From NCBI RefSeq assembly GCF_002068095.1, contig NZ_LWIG01000004.1:1-48447 (forward strand): 48,447 bases of DNA, in the 5' to 3' direction. Made by a program: the position numbers and the translations under genes. Source of the DNA: Bradyrhizobium sacchari. Its GTDB lineage: Bacteria; Pseudomonadota; Alphaproteobacteria; Rhizobiales; Xanthobacteraceae. The notes beneath the pieces are model-generated. The model had not been told where the DNA came from, made no database searches, and worked only from the letters and a program-made list of their open reading frames with translations. This document shows, in pieces, positions 17,760 to 26,743 of the stretch; the stretch's first letter is position 1; each line of letters starts with the position of its first letter.

Positions 17760-18782
17760 CTACGAGAGCCTTTCGCGCGCCAGCGCCGCGCCGGCGCCGA
17801 GCGCCATCAGCTTGGCTTCGGCGATCTCGCGCCGCATCGGCGCCATGCCGCAATTGGTGGTGGCGATGATGTTGCTCTTGGGAACGAATTTCGACACCGC
17901 GTCGATCACCTTGACGACGTCCTCGGCGGTCTCGACCGTATCGCTGGCGACATCGATCACGCCGGCCTGCACGATCTTGGTCTTCAGGAGCGCGAGCAGG
18001 TCGAGCGGCACTTTCGAATTGCGGCACTCGATCGCGACCTGCTGGATCGGACTCGCGTCGATCGCGGGGAAGATCTGCTCATACTGCCGCCATTGCGCGC
18101 CGAGCGTCTCCTTCCAGTCCGTGTTGGCCTTGATCCCATAGCCGTAGCAGATGTGCACGGCGGTGGCGCAGGTGAGGCCCTGCGCGGCGCGCTCCAGCGC
18201 CTTGATGCCCCAGTCGTTGACCTCGTCCATGTAGACGTTGAAGGCGGGCTCGTCGAACTGCACGAGATCGACGCCGTCGGCCTGCAGCGCCTTGGCTTCT
18301 TCGTTCAAGAGCTCGGCGAAGGCGAACGCCATCTTGACGCGGTCGCCATAATAGCGGTCGGCAATGGTGTCGATGATGGTCATCGGGCCGGGCAGGGTGA
18401 ATTTCAGCTTCTTCTTCGTATGCGTGCGCGCGACGCGCGCCTCGAAGGCATGGACGCGGTCCTTCAGCCGGAGCGGCGCGACCACCTGCGGCACCATTGC
18501 CTTGTAGCGGTCCTTGCGGATGCCCATCTCGACCTTGTGGGCGAAATCGATGCCCTCGATCTTCTCCAGAAAACCGTGCACGAAATGCTGCCGGGCCTGC
18601 TCGCCCTCGGTGACGATGTCGATGCCGGCGTCCTCCTGGATCTTCAGCCAGATCAGCGTCGCGTCACGCTTGGCGCGGGCGAGCTCGTCGCCTTGGGACT
18701 TCCAGGGCGCCCAGAGCATGTTGGGCTCGGCGAGCCATTCCGGTTTCGGCAAGGAGCCGGCGATCGTGGTTGGAAACATCAT
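17760..18782 (-). CDS. Core-only MetE-type methyltransferase (methionine synthase-like)
   Basis: A 340-residue protein equal to the C-terminal catalytic barrel of cobalamin-independent methionine synthase, without the N-terminal half found in full-length (~750 aa) MetE. The zinc ligands are present: His210 and Cys212 (AVHICYGYG), a Glu near 252 (AIECRN) and Cys311 (TTNCGMAP). FDEPAFNVYMDE and LPGPMTIIDTI are also typical. Family knowledge: stand-alone core proteins act as methionine synthases with other methyl donors or as methyltransferases for other thiols or selenols. The donor here is unknown. Start ATG 18782 (or the next codon, 18779) follows GGGAGAG. It is divergent from the GST gene and followed by a small secreted protein. 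Confidence 0.85.
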   Translation of the reverse strand: MMFPTTIAGSLPKPEWLAEPNMLWAPWKSQGDELARAKRDATLIWLKIQEDAGIDIVTEGEQARQHFVHGFLEKIEGIDFAHKVEMGIRKDRYKAMVPQVVAPLRLKDRVHAFEARVARTHTKKKLKFTLPGPMTIIDTIADRYYGDRVKMAFAFAELLNEEAKALQADGVDLVQFDEPAFNVYMDEVNDWGIKALERAAQGLTCATAVHICYGYGIKANTDWKETLGAQWRQYEQIFPAIDASPIQQVAIECRNSKVPLDLLALLKTKIVQAGVIDVASDTVETAEDVVKVIDAVSKFVPKSNIIATTNCGMAPMRREIAEAKLMALGAGAALARERLS

Positions 18783-18917
18783 GGCGGCTCTCCCGGCAGG
18801 TTCAGTTGCGCCCCTTCCTGCCATGTCCTAACGTCGAGGTACAGAACAACGAAAGTCGCTCTCTATTCCAGCGGCGGCGACAGGGAAGGCGCAAAAGGAA
18901 AGGTCAATGGAAAGGTC

Positions 18918-19619
18918 ATGATCGACCTCTATTACGCACCGACGCCGAATGGCTGGAAAATCTCGGTCATGCTGGAGGAACTCGGGCTTCCCTATAAGGT
19001 GATCCCCGTGAATATCCGCGCCGGCGAGCAGTTCAGCCCTGAATTTCTGGCGCTCTCCCCGAACAACCGGATCCCCGCGATCGTCGATCATGAGCCGGCC
19101 GACGGCGGCGCGCCGTTCTCGGCGTTCGAGACCGGCGCGATCCTGATCTATCTCGCGGAGAAGACCGGTCGTTTCTTGGCCAGCGATTTGCGCGGGCGCT
19201 CCACCACCATCCAGTGGGTGATGTGGCAGATGGCGGGCCTGGGGCCGATGCTCGGCCAGCACGGCCATTTCGCGCTTTATGCGGCCGAGAAGATCCCTTA
19301 CGCGATCGAGCGCTATCGCGACGAGGCGGCGCGGCTCTACGGCGTGCTCGACCGGCAGTTGGCCAAGACCGGCGCCTATGTCGCCGGCGACTATTCCATC
19401 GCCGACATCGCCTGTTTTCCCTGGACCATGACCCACAAGGCGCAGGGCTTTACGCTCGACGACTATCCGAGCGTGAAACGCTGGTACGCCGAGGTTCGGG
19501 CGCGGCCGCAGGTGCAGGCCGGGCTTGCGATCGGAAAATTCGTGAAAGAGCCGTTCGACGAGGAATCACGCAAGATCATGTTCGGCCAGCGTGCGAAGGA
19601 AGTGTTGGGAAAGCGGTAG
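18918..19619 (+). CDS. Glutathione S-transferase (YfcG/nu-class-like)
   Basis: A 233-residue cytoplasmic protein with an N-terminal thioredoxin-fold domain (MIDLYYAPTPNGWKISVMLE, NNRIPAIVDHE, FETGAILIYLAEKTG) and a C-terminal all-helical domain (YSIADIACFPWTM). The TPNGWK active-site stretch and the ES-like (FET-G) glutathione-binding motif are as in YfcG, a disulfide-bond reductase that uses glutathione. ATG 18918 follows AAAGG. It is divergent from the methionine-synthase-like gene (135 bp apart) and followed after 15 bp by an R1 repeat. The very long open frame upstream of this start is antisense to the neighbouring gene and not coding. Confidence 0.92.
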   Translation: MIDLYYAPTPNGWKISVMLEELGLPYKVIPVNIRAGEQFSPEFLALSPNNRIPAIVDHEPADGGAPFSAFETGAILIYLAEKTGRFLASDLRGRSTTIQWVMWQMAGLGPMLGQHGHFALYAAEKIPYAIERYRDEAARLYGVLDRQLAKTGAYVAGDYSIADIACFPWTMTHKAQGFTLDDYPSVKRWYAEVRARPQVQAGLAIGKFVKEPFDEESRKIMFGQRAKEVLGKR

Positions 19620-19634
19620 GCTGTTCGCCACAAC

Positions 19635-19722
19635 CGTCATTGCGAGGAGCCCTTGCGACGAAGCAATCCAGGCTGTTTCCACGGATGCATCTCTGGATTG
19701 CTTCGCTTCGCTCGCAATGACG
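19635..19722. repeat. Dispersed palindromic repeat, family R1, copy 4
   Basis: CGTCATTGCGAGGAGC starts and TCGCTCGCAATGACGG ends the unit, with the same inner arms as the other R1 copies. It lies 15 bp after the GST stop, between two same-strand genes. Confidence 0.92.
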
Positions 19723-19761
19723 GGTGAGAGAGCGGGACACACGAGACACAAGGAAAACGCC

Positions 19762-20370
19762 ATGATCGAATTCTTCTTCGACTGTTCCAGCCCCTGGACC
19801 TATCTCGCCTTCCACAACATCCAGCCGCTGGCCAGGGAGTGCGGTGCCGGGATCGTCTGGCGACCGATCCTGGTCGGCGGCATCTTCAACACCGTCAATC
19901 CGAGCGTCTATGCACAGCGCGAGAAGCCGGTGCCGCTGAAGGCGCGCTACATGAAAAAGGACCTCGCCGATTGGGCGCGCTCGGCGGGCCTGTCGATCAA
20001 GATGCCGCCGACGGTGTTTCCGGTGAACAGCGTCAAGGCGATGCGCGGCTGCATCTGGTTGGGTGCGGACACGGTGCCGTTCGCGACCGCCGTGTTTGAG
20101 ACCTATTGGGGCGAGGACAAGGATATCTCGCAGGACGCGGTGCTGGCCGGGATCTGCAGCAAGGTCGGCATCGATGAGCAGAAATTCTTTGCCGGCATCT
20201 CCGAGCAGGGCATCAAGGACCAGCTCAAGGCCAACACCGAAGAGGTCGTGGCGCGCGGCGGCTTCGGTTCGCCGACGATTTTTGTCAACAAGACCGACAT
20301 GTATTTCGGCAATGACCGCTTGCCGCTGATCCGCGAGGCCCTTGAGCGCAACAAGGCGAGCGCGGCCTGA
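19762..20370 (+). CDS. 2-hydroxychromene-2-carboxylate isomerase / DsbA-family protein
   Basis: A 202-residue DsbA-like thioredoxin-fold protein starting MIEFFFDCSSPWTYLAFHNI. The Ser residues at positions 9-10, in place of the CxxC of true DsbA, mark the kappa-GST / HCCA isomerase group, which uses glutathione in aromatic (naphthalene-type) breakdown. The C-terminal FGSPTIFVNKTDMYFGNDRL has the cis-Pro typical of the fold. ATG 19762 follows AAGGAAA. Its TGA overlaps the ATG of the quinone oxidoreductase (TGATG), so the two are translationally coupled. The true substrate in this organism is not known. Confidence 0.9.
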   Translation: MIEFFFDCSSPWTYLAFHNIQPLARECGAGIVWRPILVGGIFNTVNPSVYAQREKPVPLKARYMKKDLADWARSAGLSIKMPPTVFPVNSVKAMRGCIWLGADTVPFATAVFETYWGEDKDISQDAVLAGICSKVGIDEQKFFAGISEQGIKDQLKANTEEVVARGGFGSPTIFVNKTDMYFGNDRLPLIREALERNKASAA

Positions 20371-21347
20371 TGGTGCGCGCTGTCGTCTGCCGCGCGCTTG
20401 GTGCGCCCGAGACCTTGGGGTTGGAGGAGTTTCCGTCGCGCGCCCTGAAGCCGGGCGAGGTCCGCGTCGCGATCCGCGCCGCTGGGCTCAATTTTCCCGA
20501 CGTGCTGATGGCGGCCGGCGAATATCAGCTCAAGCCCGAGCTGCCGTTCACGCCCGGCATGGAGGCTGCCGGCGACGTGACTGAATTGGGCGCGGAGGCG
20601 AGGGGCGTCGCCGTCGGGGACAAAGTCATCGTCAAGATGCGCCATGGCGCGTTTACCGACGAGGCCGTGGTGACGCCGTCGCAACTCACCCCTAAGCCGT
20701 CCACCTTCGACTATGCGGAAGCTGCGACCTATCTCGCCGGTCACGGCACGGCCTATCACGCGCTGATCGATCGCGGCCGGGTCGAGCCGGGCGAGGTGCT
20801 GCTGGTGCACGGCGCCGGCGGCGGCGTCGGCCTTGCCGCCGTCGAGATCGGCAAGTTGCTGGGCGCGACCGTGATCGCAACGGCCTCCAGCGACGACAAG
20901 CTCGCGATCGCGAAATCGCGCGGTGCCGATCATCTCATCCGCTACGATCGCGAGCCGTTTCGCGACGCCGTCAAGCGCATCACCAACGGCCGCGGCGCCG
21001 ACGTCGTGTTCGACCCAGTGGGCGGCGAGGTGTTCGAGAACTCGATGCGCTGCATCGCCTGGGGCGCGCGCCTCTTGGTGATCGGCTTCACCGGCGGCAT
21101 CGGCTCGGCGAAGACCAACCTGCTGCTGATCAAGGGCGCCAGCGTTCTCGGCGTGCGCGCCGGCGAGGCGGCACGGAAAAACCCCGCGCTCGGCGAAGTG
21201 CGCCTGAAGGCGCTCTTGCGGTGGGCGGAGGAGGGCAAGCTGCGCCCGAACGTCTCGCACCGACTGCCGCTAGCGGAGTTTGCGAAGGCGATGCGGCTAT
21301 TGATCGATCGCAAGGCGATCGGACGCGTGGCGCTGGTGATGGAGTGA
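20370..21347 (+). CDS. NADPH:quinone oxidoreductase family protein (zinc-free MDR)
   Basis: A 325-residue medium-chain reductase. The N-terminal GroES-like domain includes LNFPDVLMAAGEYQLKPELP. The Rossmann domain has VHGAGGGVGLAAVEIGKLLG with the AxxGxxG-type nucleotide loop, and FDPVGGEVFENSMRCIAWG follows. The structural zinc Cys residues are absent, as in quinone oxidoreductases. It likely reduces quinones or enoyl compounds with NADPH in the cytoplasm. The start overlaps the stop of the isomerase gene by one base, which suggests a shared role in handling electrophilic or aromatic intermediates. An R2 repeat follows 11 bp after the stop. Confidence 0.92.
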   Translation: MVRAVVCRALGAPETLGLEEFPSRALKPGEVRVAIRAAGLNFPDVLMAAGEYQLKPELPFTPGMEAAGDVTELGAEARGVAVGDKVIVKMRHGAFTDEAVVTPSQLTPKPSTFDYAEAATYLAGHGTAYHALIDRGRVEPGEVLLVHGAGGGVGLAAVEIGKLLGATVIATASSDDKLAIAKSRGADHLIRYDREPFRDAVKRITNGRGADVVFDPVGGEVFENSMRCIAWGARLLVIGFTGGIGSAKTNLLLIKGASVLGVRAGEAARKNPALGEVRLKALLRWAEEGKLRPNVSHRLPLAEFAKAMRLLIDRKAIGRVALVME

Positions 21348-21358
21348 CCTCCACCACA

Positions 21359-21478
21359 GTCATTCCGGGGCGCCCAAAGGGCGAACTCTGGTGCGCAATT
21401 GCGCACCAAAGAATCTCGAGATCCTCAGGTGCGAAAGTGCGCACCATAGTTCGATGCTTCGCATCGCCCCGGGATGAC
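21359..21478. repeat. Composite palindromic repeat, family R2, copy 3
   Basis: The outer arms GTCATTCCGGGGCG and CGCCCCGGGATGAC match the R2 family. Inside are two further hairpins: GGTGCGCAATTGCGCACC (21391-21408) and GGTGCGAAAGTGCGCACC (about 21428-21445), then CGATGCTTCGCATCG. It lies between the convergent quinone oxidoreductase and enoyl-CoA hydratase genes, a likely bidirectional transcript end. Confidence 0.85.
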
Positions 21479-21486
21479 GCTTCGCG

Positions 21487-22377
21487 TCACTTGTACTCCC
21501 GCTCCGTCCACCACGGGAAATAGTCCGGCATGTCCGTCGACACCTTGTTCTTGAACTGCGCGGGACGCTTCTCCAGGAACGACACCACGCCTTCCTTGAC
21601 GTCGTCCGAGCGGCCGCGGGCGTAGATGCCGCGGCTATCGACCTTGTGCGCTTCCATGGGATCGTCGGCGCCCATCATGCGCCACATCATCTGGCGGATC
21701 AGCGCCACCGACACCGGCGCGGTCTTGGCCGCGAACTCTTTTGCCAATTCGCGAGCGGTCGGCAAGAGATCGTCGGGCGGGACGACCTTGCTGACGAGGC
21801 GGCCGGCGAGCGCTTCCTGCGCCGGGAAGACGCGGCCCGAATAGCACCATTCCAGCGCCTGCGAGATGCCGACGATGCGCGGCAGGAACCAGCTCGAGGC
21901 GGCCTCCGGCACGATGCCGCGCTGGGAGAACACGAAGCCGAAGCGCGCGGCCTCCGAGGCAATGCGGATGTCCATCGCGAGCTGCATGGTGACGCCGATG
22001 CCGACCGCAGGGCCGTTCACCGCCGCGATCACGGGCTTGAGGCACTTGAAGATGCGCAAGGTCACCTGGCCGCCGCCGTCGCGCACCTGCGGATCGCTGT
22101 AATCGACCTTGCCGTCGGCGAAGCGCTTCACCGGCCCGCGCCGCGCGTCGCGGTCGAAGGTATCGGCGCCGGAGGAGAGATCGGCGCCCGCGCAAAAGCC
22201 GCGGCCGGCGCCGGTGACGATGATGGCGCGGACATTGTCGTCCTTGTCGGCGGCGTCGAACGCGTCGATCAGCTCTGCTTGCATCTGCGCGTTGAAGGCG
22301 TTGAGCTTGTCGGGCCGGTTCAGCGTGATGGTGAGGATCTGCTCTGAGACCTCATATTTGATCGTCTCATACGCCAT
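21487..22377 (-). CDS. Enoyl-CoA hydratase/isomerase (crotonase) family protein
   Basis: A 296-residue crotonase with LNRPDKLNAFNAQM, the oxyanion-hole segment GRGFCAGADLS, and PVIAAVNGPAVGIGVTMQLA as the second oxyanion element. VPEAASSWFLPRIVG carries the acidic residue position (Glu) used for water or proton transfer. It would act on a CoA thioester, probably in fatty- or organic-acid breakdown. The ATG at 22377 follows GGAAACCACC. The C-terminus DYFPWWTEREYK is distinctive of a subgroup. It is the last gene of a minus-strand run after the amidase, separated by a palindromic repeat. Confidence 0.92.
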   Translation of the reverse strand: MAYETIKYEVSEQILTITLNRPDKLNAFNAQMQAELIDAFDAADKDDNVRAIIVTGAGRGFCAGADLSSGADTFDRDARRGPVKRFADGKVDYSDPQVRDGGGQVTLRIFKCLKPVIAAVNGPAVGIGVTMQLAMDIRIASEAARFGFVFSQRGIVPEAASSWFLPRIVGISQALEWCYSGRVFPAQEALAGRLVSKVVPPDDLLPTARELAKEFAAKTAPVSVALIRQMMWRMMGADDPMEAHKVDSRGIYARGRSDDVKEGVVSFLEKRPAQFKNKVSTDMPDYFPWWTEREYK

Positions 22378-22413
22378 GGTGGTTTCCTTCCCTGTCATTC
22401 TTGAATCAATTCT

Positions 22414-22488
22414 GTCATTGCCGGGCTCGACCCGGCAATCCATCTTTTTTGAAGAGGATGGATGCGCGGGTCGAGCCCGCGCATGACG
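22414..22488. repeat. Palindromic repeat, family R3
   Basis: GTCATTGCCGGGCTCGACCC begins the unit and GGGTCGAGCCCGCGCATGAC ends it, with ATCCATC...GGATGGAT inner arms around a short T-rich/A-rich loop. It has the same architecture as R1 and R2 but a different sequence. It lies between the amidase stop and the enoyl-CoA hydratase start, on a potential transcript. Confidence 0.82.
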
Positions 22489-22515
22489 ATTTGTGCTGAG
22501 ACGCTGGATGCGTGC

Positions 22516-23937
22516 TCAACGAGCCGGTGGCTTCGGCCAGGGTTTCTGTGCGCCGCGCAGGCCTTCGAACGCCTTGGCCATGCCGAGCACGCCGATGTCG
22601 TCGAAGCGGCGGCCGACGATCTGCACGCCGATTGGAAAACCCTTGGCGTCGAAGCCGCCATTGACGGAGACGGCCGGATTCTCCGACATATTCCACGGCA
22701 CGGTATAGGCGATGTGCTCGAACGGCTTCATGGGATCGTTGGTCGGTGAGGCCCACTCCGCCGGATAGTTCACGTTCGGCGCGGTCGGCGAGATCACATA
22801 GTCAAGCTCGCAGAACAGCTTTGACGCCGCGGCGCGGATCGCCATGGTCTGGTTGAAGCCGCGGATGACATCCACACCCGAGAGCTTCGCACCGGACTCG
22901 CCCCATTTGAAGATGTAGGGCAGCACCTTGGCCTGCTCGCCCGGCGTCAGCTTCGACAGATCGTCCCACATCCGCGCGCGCCAGAAATTGTCGAGGCCGT
23001 CGAGCATCTCGCGGGTGAGGATGCCGTCGACTTCCGTCACGACTGCACCCGCGGATTCAAATGCCTTCGCGGCCCTCACCGCGACCTCGCGCACCGGCTT
23101 CTCCAGCGCCAGGCCGCAGCCGGGATCGAGCATCAGGCCGATGCGCAGCTTTCGCGGCGACTTCTCCAGTCCCTTCCAGTTCAGCGGCTCGGCCGGCAGG
23201 CTCATGCCGTCGCGTCGGTCGGGCTTTGCGATCGCGCTCATCATCAGTGCGCAATCATCGACGGTGCGGGTCATGGGGCCGGCGACGCGGCCGACATAGG
23301 TGGGATCGATCGGCACGCGGCCGAAGCTCGGCTTCAGGCCGACGAGTCCGCACCAGCCGGCGGGCAGGCGAACCGAGCCGCCGATATCGGTGCCGAGATG
23401 CAGGGGACCATAGCCGGCCGCGGCAGCGGCGCCCGCGCCGGCGCTGGAGCCGCCGGGGTTCTTGCTGAGGTCCCAGGGATTGCGCGCCAGCGCATGGAAG
23501 CTGGAGAGACCCGAGGACAGCATGCCGTAATCGGGCATGGTGGTTTTCGCGAAGATGATCGCGCCGGCTTCGCGCAGCCGCGCGGCGGGCGGGGCATCCT
23601 TCTCTGCCGGCACCAGCTTGACGCTGGCCGCGCCCAGCGGCACCGGCACGCCCTTGGTCGCGATGTTGTCCTTCACCGTCACAGGCACGCCGTCGAGCGC
23701 GCCGGACGGCTCGCCGCCGGTCCAGCGCGCGGTCGAGGCCTTTGCGGCCTCGCGCGCGCTTTCGGGATCGAATGCATAGAGCGCCTTGAGGTGCGGCTCC
23801 CACGCAGCGACATGCGCGAGCACGTCCTCCAGCACCTCGCTCGGCGAGAATTGCTTGGCGCGATAGCCCGCGATCAGGTCGACCGCGGAAAGATCGTGCA
23901 GCGAGGTGACCGCCTCCTCGGCGCTCTTTTTATGCAT
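22516..23937 (-). CDS. Amidase (amidase signature family)
   Basis: A 473-residue cytoplasmic amidase with the complete Ser-cisSer-Lys triad: Lys89 (PVTVKDNI), the cis-Ser at ~164 in NPGGSSAGAGAA and the nucleophile Ser188 (GTDIGGSVRLPA). It hydrolyses a carboxamide; the substrate is not predictable. ATG 23937 lies 2 bp after the stop of the M20 peptidase on the same strand, so the two are cotranscribed with the M81 gene before them. That places it in a peptide/amide hydrolysis operon downstream of the Dpp-like ABC genes. Confidence 0.93.
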   Translation of the reverse strand: MHKKSAEEAVTSLHDLSAVDLIAGYRAKQFSPSEVLEDVLAHVAAWEPHLKALYAFDPESAREAAKASTARWTGGEPSGALDGVPVTVKDNIATKGVPVPLGAASVKLVPAEKDAPPAARLREAGAIIFAKTTMPDYGMLSSGLSSFHALARNPWDLSKNPGGSSAGAGAAAAAGYGPLHLGTDIGGSVRLPAGWCGLVGLKPSFGRVPIDPTYVGRVAGPMTRTVDDCALMMSAIAKPDRRDGMSLPAEPLNWKGLEKSPRKLRIGLMLDPGCGLALEKPVREVAVRAAKAFESAGAVVTEVDGILTREMLDGLDNFWRARMWDDLSKLTPGEQAKVLPYIFKWGESGAKLSGVDVIRGFNQTMAIRAAASKLFCELDYVISPTAPNVNYPAEWASPTNDPMKPFEHIAYTVPWNMSENPAVSVNGGFDAKGFPIGVQIVGRRFDDIGVLGMAKAFEGLRGAQKPWPKPPAR

Positions 23938-23939
23938 TG

Positions 23940-25103
23940 CTAGCCTACCGGCATGCGCGTTTCGATGATGCGGGCGAACATGCTGGCGCCGATCGGCAGG
24001 ATCTTGTCGTCGAGCACGAAGCCGGGATTGTGCACGGGCACCGAGCCGTCGTGGCCGACCCAGAAATAGGCGCCGGGAATGGTCTCCAACATGTCGGCAA
24101 AATCCTCGCTGCCCATCTTCGGCTGGGTGCGCGTGATCACCTTGGCGGGGTCGACGACGGTGCGCGCGACGTCCTCGACCACCTTCGACTGCTCGACCTG
24201 GTTGACAAGCACGTTGAAGGTATCGCGGATGTCGACGTCGATGACGCATTGGTAGGCGTTTGCGATGCCGGCGCAGATGGTTCGGATGCGTTCGCTCACC
24301 AGGGTGCGGACTTCCTTCGAGAAGGTACGGATGGTGCCGCAAAGATGCGCGTCGCCGGGAATGACGTTGTAGGCGGAGCCCGCATGGATCTGGGTGATCG
24401 ACACCACCGCGGCCTGCAACGGCTCGACGTTGCGGCTGACGATGGTCTGGATCGCCTGCGCCAGCGTGGTTGCGATGATCACCGCGTCCTTGGAACGCTC
24501 GGGCATCGCGCCATGCGCGCCATAGCCGGTGATGCGCAGGTCGAAGAAATCGGCGCTGGCCATCGCCGGGCCGGGCAGGATCGCGATCTCGCCGTGGTTG
24601 AGGTCGGGCGCGTTGTGCAGGCCGTAGAGCTCGTCACACGGAAACTTCTCGAACAGACCGTCCTTGATCATGGCGCGGGCGCCGCCGAGGCCTTCCTCGG
24701 CCGGCTGGAAGATCAGATGCACGGTGCCGTCGAAGTTCCGGGTTTCGGCGAGATAGCGCGCGGTGCCGAGCAGCATGGTGGTGTGGCCGTCGTGGCCGCA
24801 GCCGTGGAAGCGGCCGGGGATCTTCGAGCTCCATTTCAGGTTGGTGTTCTCTTCCATCGGCAGTGCGTCCATGTCGGCGCGGAGGCCAATGCGCTTGCTG
24901 CCCGAGCCCTTGCCCTTGATGACGCCGATCACGCCGGTGCCGCCGAGGCCGCGATGCACCTCGATGCCCCAGCCCTTCAGCTTGTCGGCGACGATGCCGG
25001 AAGTGCGCACTTCCTCGAAGCCGATCTCGGGATGGGCGTGGAGGTCGCGCCTGATAGCGGTGAGTTCGTCGGCATAGCCGTCGATGCGGTCGATCGTGGG
25101 CAT
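23940..25103 (-). CDS. M20 family amidohydrolase (hippurate hydrolase/aminoacylase type)
   Basis: A 387-residue metallopeptidase with the metal and catalytic motifs HAHPEIGFEE, FHGCGHDGHTTMLLG, FQPAEEGLGGA, GLHNAPDL and the C-terminal MGSEDFADML and HNPGF. The dimerisation domain (GYGAHGAMPERSKDAV, AGSAYNVIPG) is intact. It should remove an acyl or amide group from an N-acyl amino acid or cleave a small peptide, releasing a free amino acid (hippurate would give glycine plus benzoate). It sits 13 bp after the M81 gene and 2 bp before the amidase gene, forming one operon. Confidence 0.94.
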   Translation of the reverse strand: MPTIDRIDGYADELTAIRRDLHAHPEIGFEEVRTSGIVADKLKGWGIEVHRGLGGTGVIGVIKGKGSGSKRIGLRADMDALPMEENTNLKWSSKIPGRFHGCGHDGHTTMLLGTARYLAETRNFDGTVHLIFQPAEEGLGGARAMIKDGLFEKFPCDELYGLHNAPDLNHGEIAILPGPAMASADFFDLRITGYGAHGAMPERSKDAVIIATTLAQAIQTIVSRNVEPLQAAVVSITQIHAGSAYNVIPGDAHLCGTIRTFSKEVRTLVSERIRTICAGIANAYQCVIDVDIRDTFNVLVNQVEQSKVVEDVARTVVDPAKVITRTQPKMGSEDFADMLETIPGAYFWVGHDGSVPVHNPGFVLDDKILPIGASMFARIIETRMPVG

Positions 25104-25116
25104 GTGTCCTGTCCGG

Positions 25117-26622
25117 TTAGCGTGAGGGAGGATTGAAAACGGGGCCGTTCGGCTTGATGCGGATGCCCGGGCGCAGACGCGTCCAGGGCAGCGAGGCGGT
25201 ATCGGCCGGCATCGCGCCCGGCGCGGCGCAGATCATCAGCTTTTCCGCAATCGGTTCGAAATCGGCGCGGAAATGCACCGAGCTCTTGTTGACCAGGATC
25301 TTCTCCTGCGTCGGCTCGATGCCGACATAGCGGTACATCGCCTGGTCAGCGAGCTGGGCCTTGTGCGAGGAGACGACGACCCGGACGTTGCCGATGCGCA
25401 AGGCTGCGGAGGGGCCCATCTCCATCTCGCGGCCGCCGTAATAGGGGCCGGGTGCGATGAAGCGGCCGTCGGAGAGCTTTTCGACGACGAAGGTCTCGCG
25501 ATAGGGCTCATCGCCGGGAATACCGGACTTGCCGCCGAGCGATAGCGTCACGGTGGCGCCGACGCCGGCCGCATGCGCGGCCTTCGCCGACTCCGGATCA
25601 TAGATGGCACCGGTCGCAGCGCTGGCCTTGTTGCGCACCAGCGCGCGCAGCATGCCGGTGGTGTCGGAATCGCCGCCGGCGCCGGGATTGTCCTGGGTGT
25701 CGGCGATGATGATCGGCTTGCTGGCGCCCTTCGAAAGTTCCATGGCGTGGCGGACGCCGTCGTCGGGCGTCCAGATCTTGCCGTCGAAATCGTCCTCGTG
25801 GCTTTCGATCAGCTTGACGATGGCGTCGGCCGCACGGTCGGCATCTTCCTGCGTCTTGCCATAGGCGAACACGCTCGGCCCGCAATCGCGGAAATCGGCG
25901 GCAGGGAAGCCGGGCGCGAAAGAAAGGGTTGGAACCGCGTCGCTCTCCCACGCGGCGAGCTCTTCGTAGATACCTTTGGTCGGAAAGTCATTGGTGCATT
26001 GCCAGCTGATCGCGATCAGGAAAGGCAATTGCCGGAACGACTTTGCGAAACGCTGCTTCGTCTTCAGCAGCAGCGCGAGATGCTTTGCGCAGGCGCGGCC
26101 TGTGTCAGCCATGTCGACATGCGGATAGGTGCGGTAGGCGATCAGCGCATCCGCATGTTCCATCATTGCGGGCGTGACATTAGCGTGCAGGTCGAGGCTT
26201 GCGACCAGCGGGACATTCTTGCCGATGACGCGGCGCACACGCGCCAGGATCTCGCCTTCACCATCGTCGAGATGCTCCGTGACCATCGCGCCGTGCAAAT
26301 CGAGATAGACCGCATCGATCGGGCCCGCGGCCGCGATGCCGTCGACCATCACCTTCACGATGCGCTCGAAGGCGTCCTTGGTGACATGTGCCGACGGGCT
26401 CGCCCCGCAGGCGATGGTCGGAATGAGTTCCCAGCCGTTCGCCTCCGCGCTGTCGACGAAACCGGCAAGGCCGACATTGATGCGGCGCATCACCTTCAGG
26501 ACGTCGGCACCTTCAGTCATCGCCGGCCAGCCGCCGCCATGCTGGAAGTCCGCGAACGTCGCCTTTGTCGGCGCGAAGGTGTTGGTCTCGTGCAGGAAGC
26601 CGCCGACCGCGATACGTGTCAT
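25117..26622 (-). CDS. M81 family metallopeptidase (MlrC/microcystinase-like)
   Basis: A 501-residue protein that resembles MlrC, the enzyme that finishes breakdown of linearised microcystin peptides. The N-terminal half has GGFLHETNTFAPTKATFADF, DAVYLDLHGAMVTEHLDDGE and VASLDLHANVTPAMMEHADA, whose His and Asp residues bind zinc. The C-terminal half has DTQDNPGAGGDSDTTGMLRA and GGKSGIPGDEP. Length and motifs are complete. In most proteobacteria the real substrates are unknown small peptides. It opens the M81-M20-amidase operon on the minus strand and follows the ABC ATPase gene by 212 bp that include an R1 repeat. Confidence 0.93.
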   Translation of the reverse strand: MTRIAVGGFLHETNTFAPTKATFADFQHGGGWPAMTEGADVLKVMRRINVGLAGFVDSAEANGWELIPTIACGASPSAHVTKDAFERIVKVMVDGIAAAGPIDAVYLDLHGAMVTEHLDDGEGEILARVRRVIGKNVPLVASLDLHANVTPAMMEHADALIAYRTYPHVDMADTGRACAKHLALLLKTKQRFAKSFRQLPFLIAISWQCTNDFPTKGIYEELAAWESDAVPTLSFAPGFPAADFRDCGPSVFAYGKTQEDADRAADAIVKLIESHEDDFDGKIWTPDDGVRHAMELSKGASKPIIIADTQDNPGAGGDSDTTGMLRALVRNKASAATGAIYDPESAKAAHAAGVGATVTLSLGGKSGIPGDEPYRETFVVEKLSDGRFIAPGPYYGGREMEMGPSAALRIGNVRVVVSSHKAQLADQAMYRYVGIEPTQEKILVNKSSVHFRADFEPIAEKLMICAAPGAMPADTASLPWTRLRPGIRIKPNGPVFNPPSR

Positions 26623-26743
26623 TCAATCCAGTCCCGGGCAAAGAATGCCGCGACGTTACCCGCCTTTGCGGCAAGCGCAAGCAAGGCAGACAATCGCGCC
26701 ACGCATGGCCTCAAGCTGTTTTGGGAATGCTTGCGGCGCTCAC

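Noticed and set aside
17739..18917. Upstream extension of the GST frame
   Set aside because: The part before ATG 18918 is antisense to the MetE-like gene; GST starts at MIDLYYAP with its own RBS.
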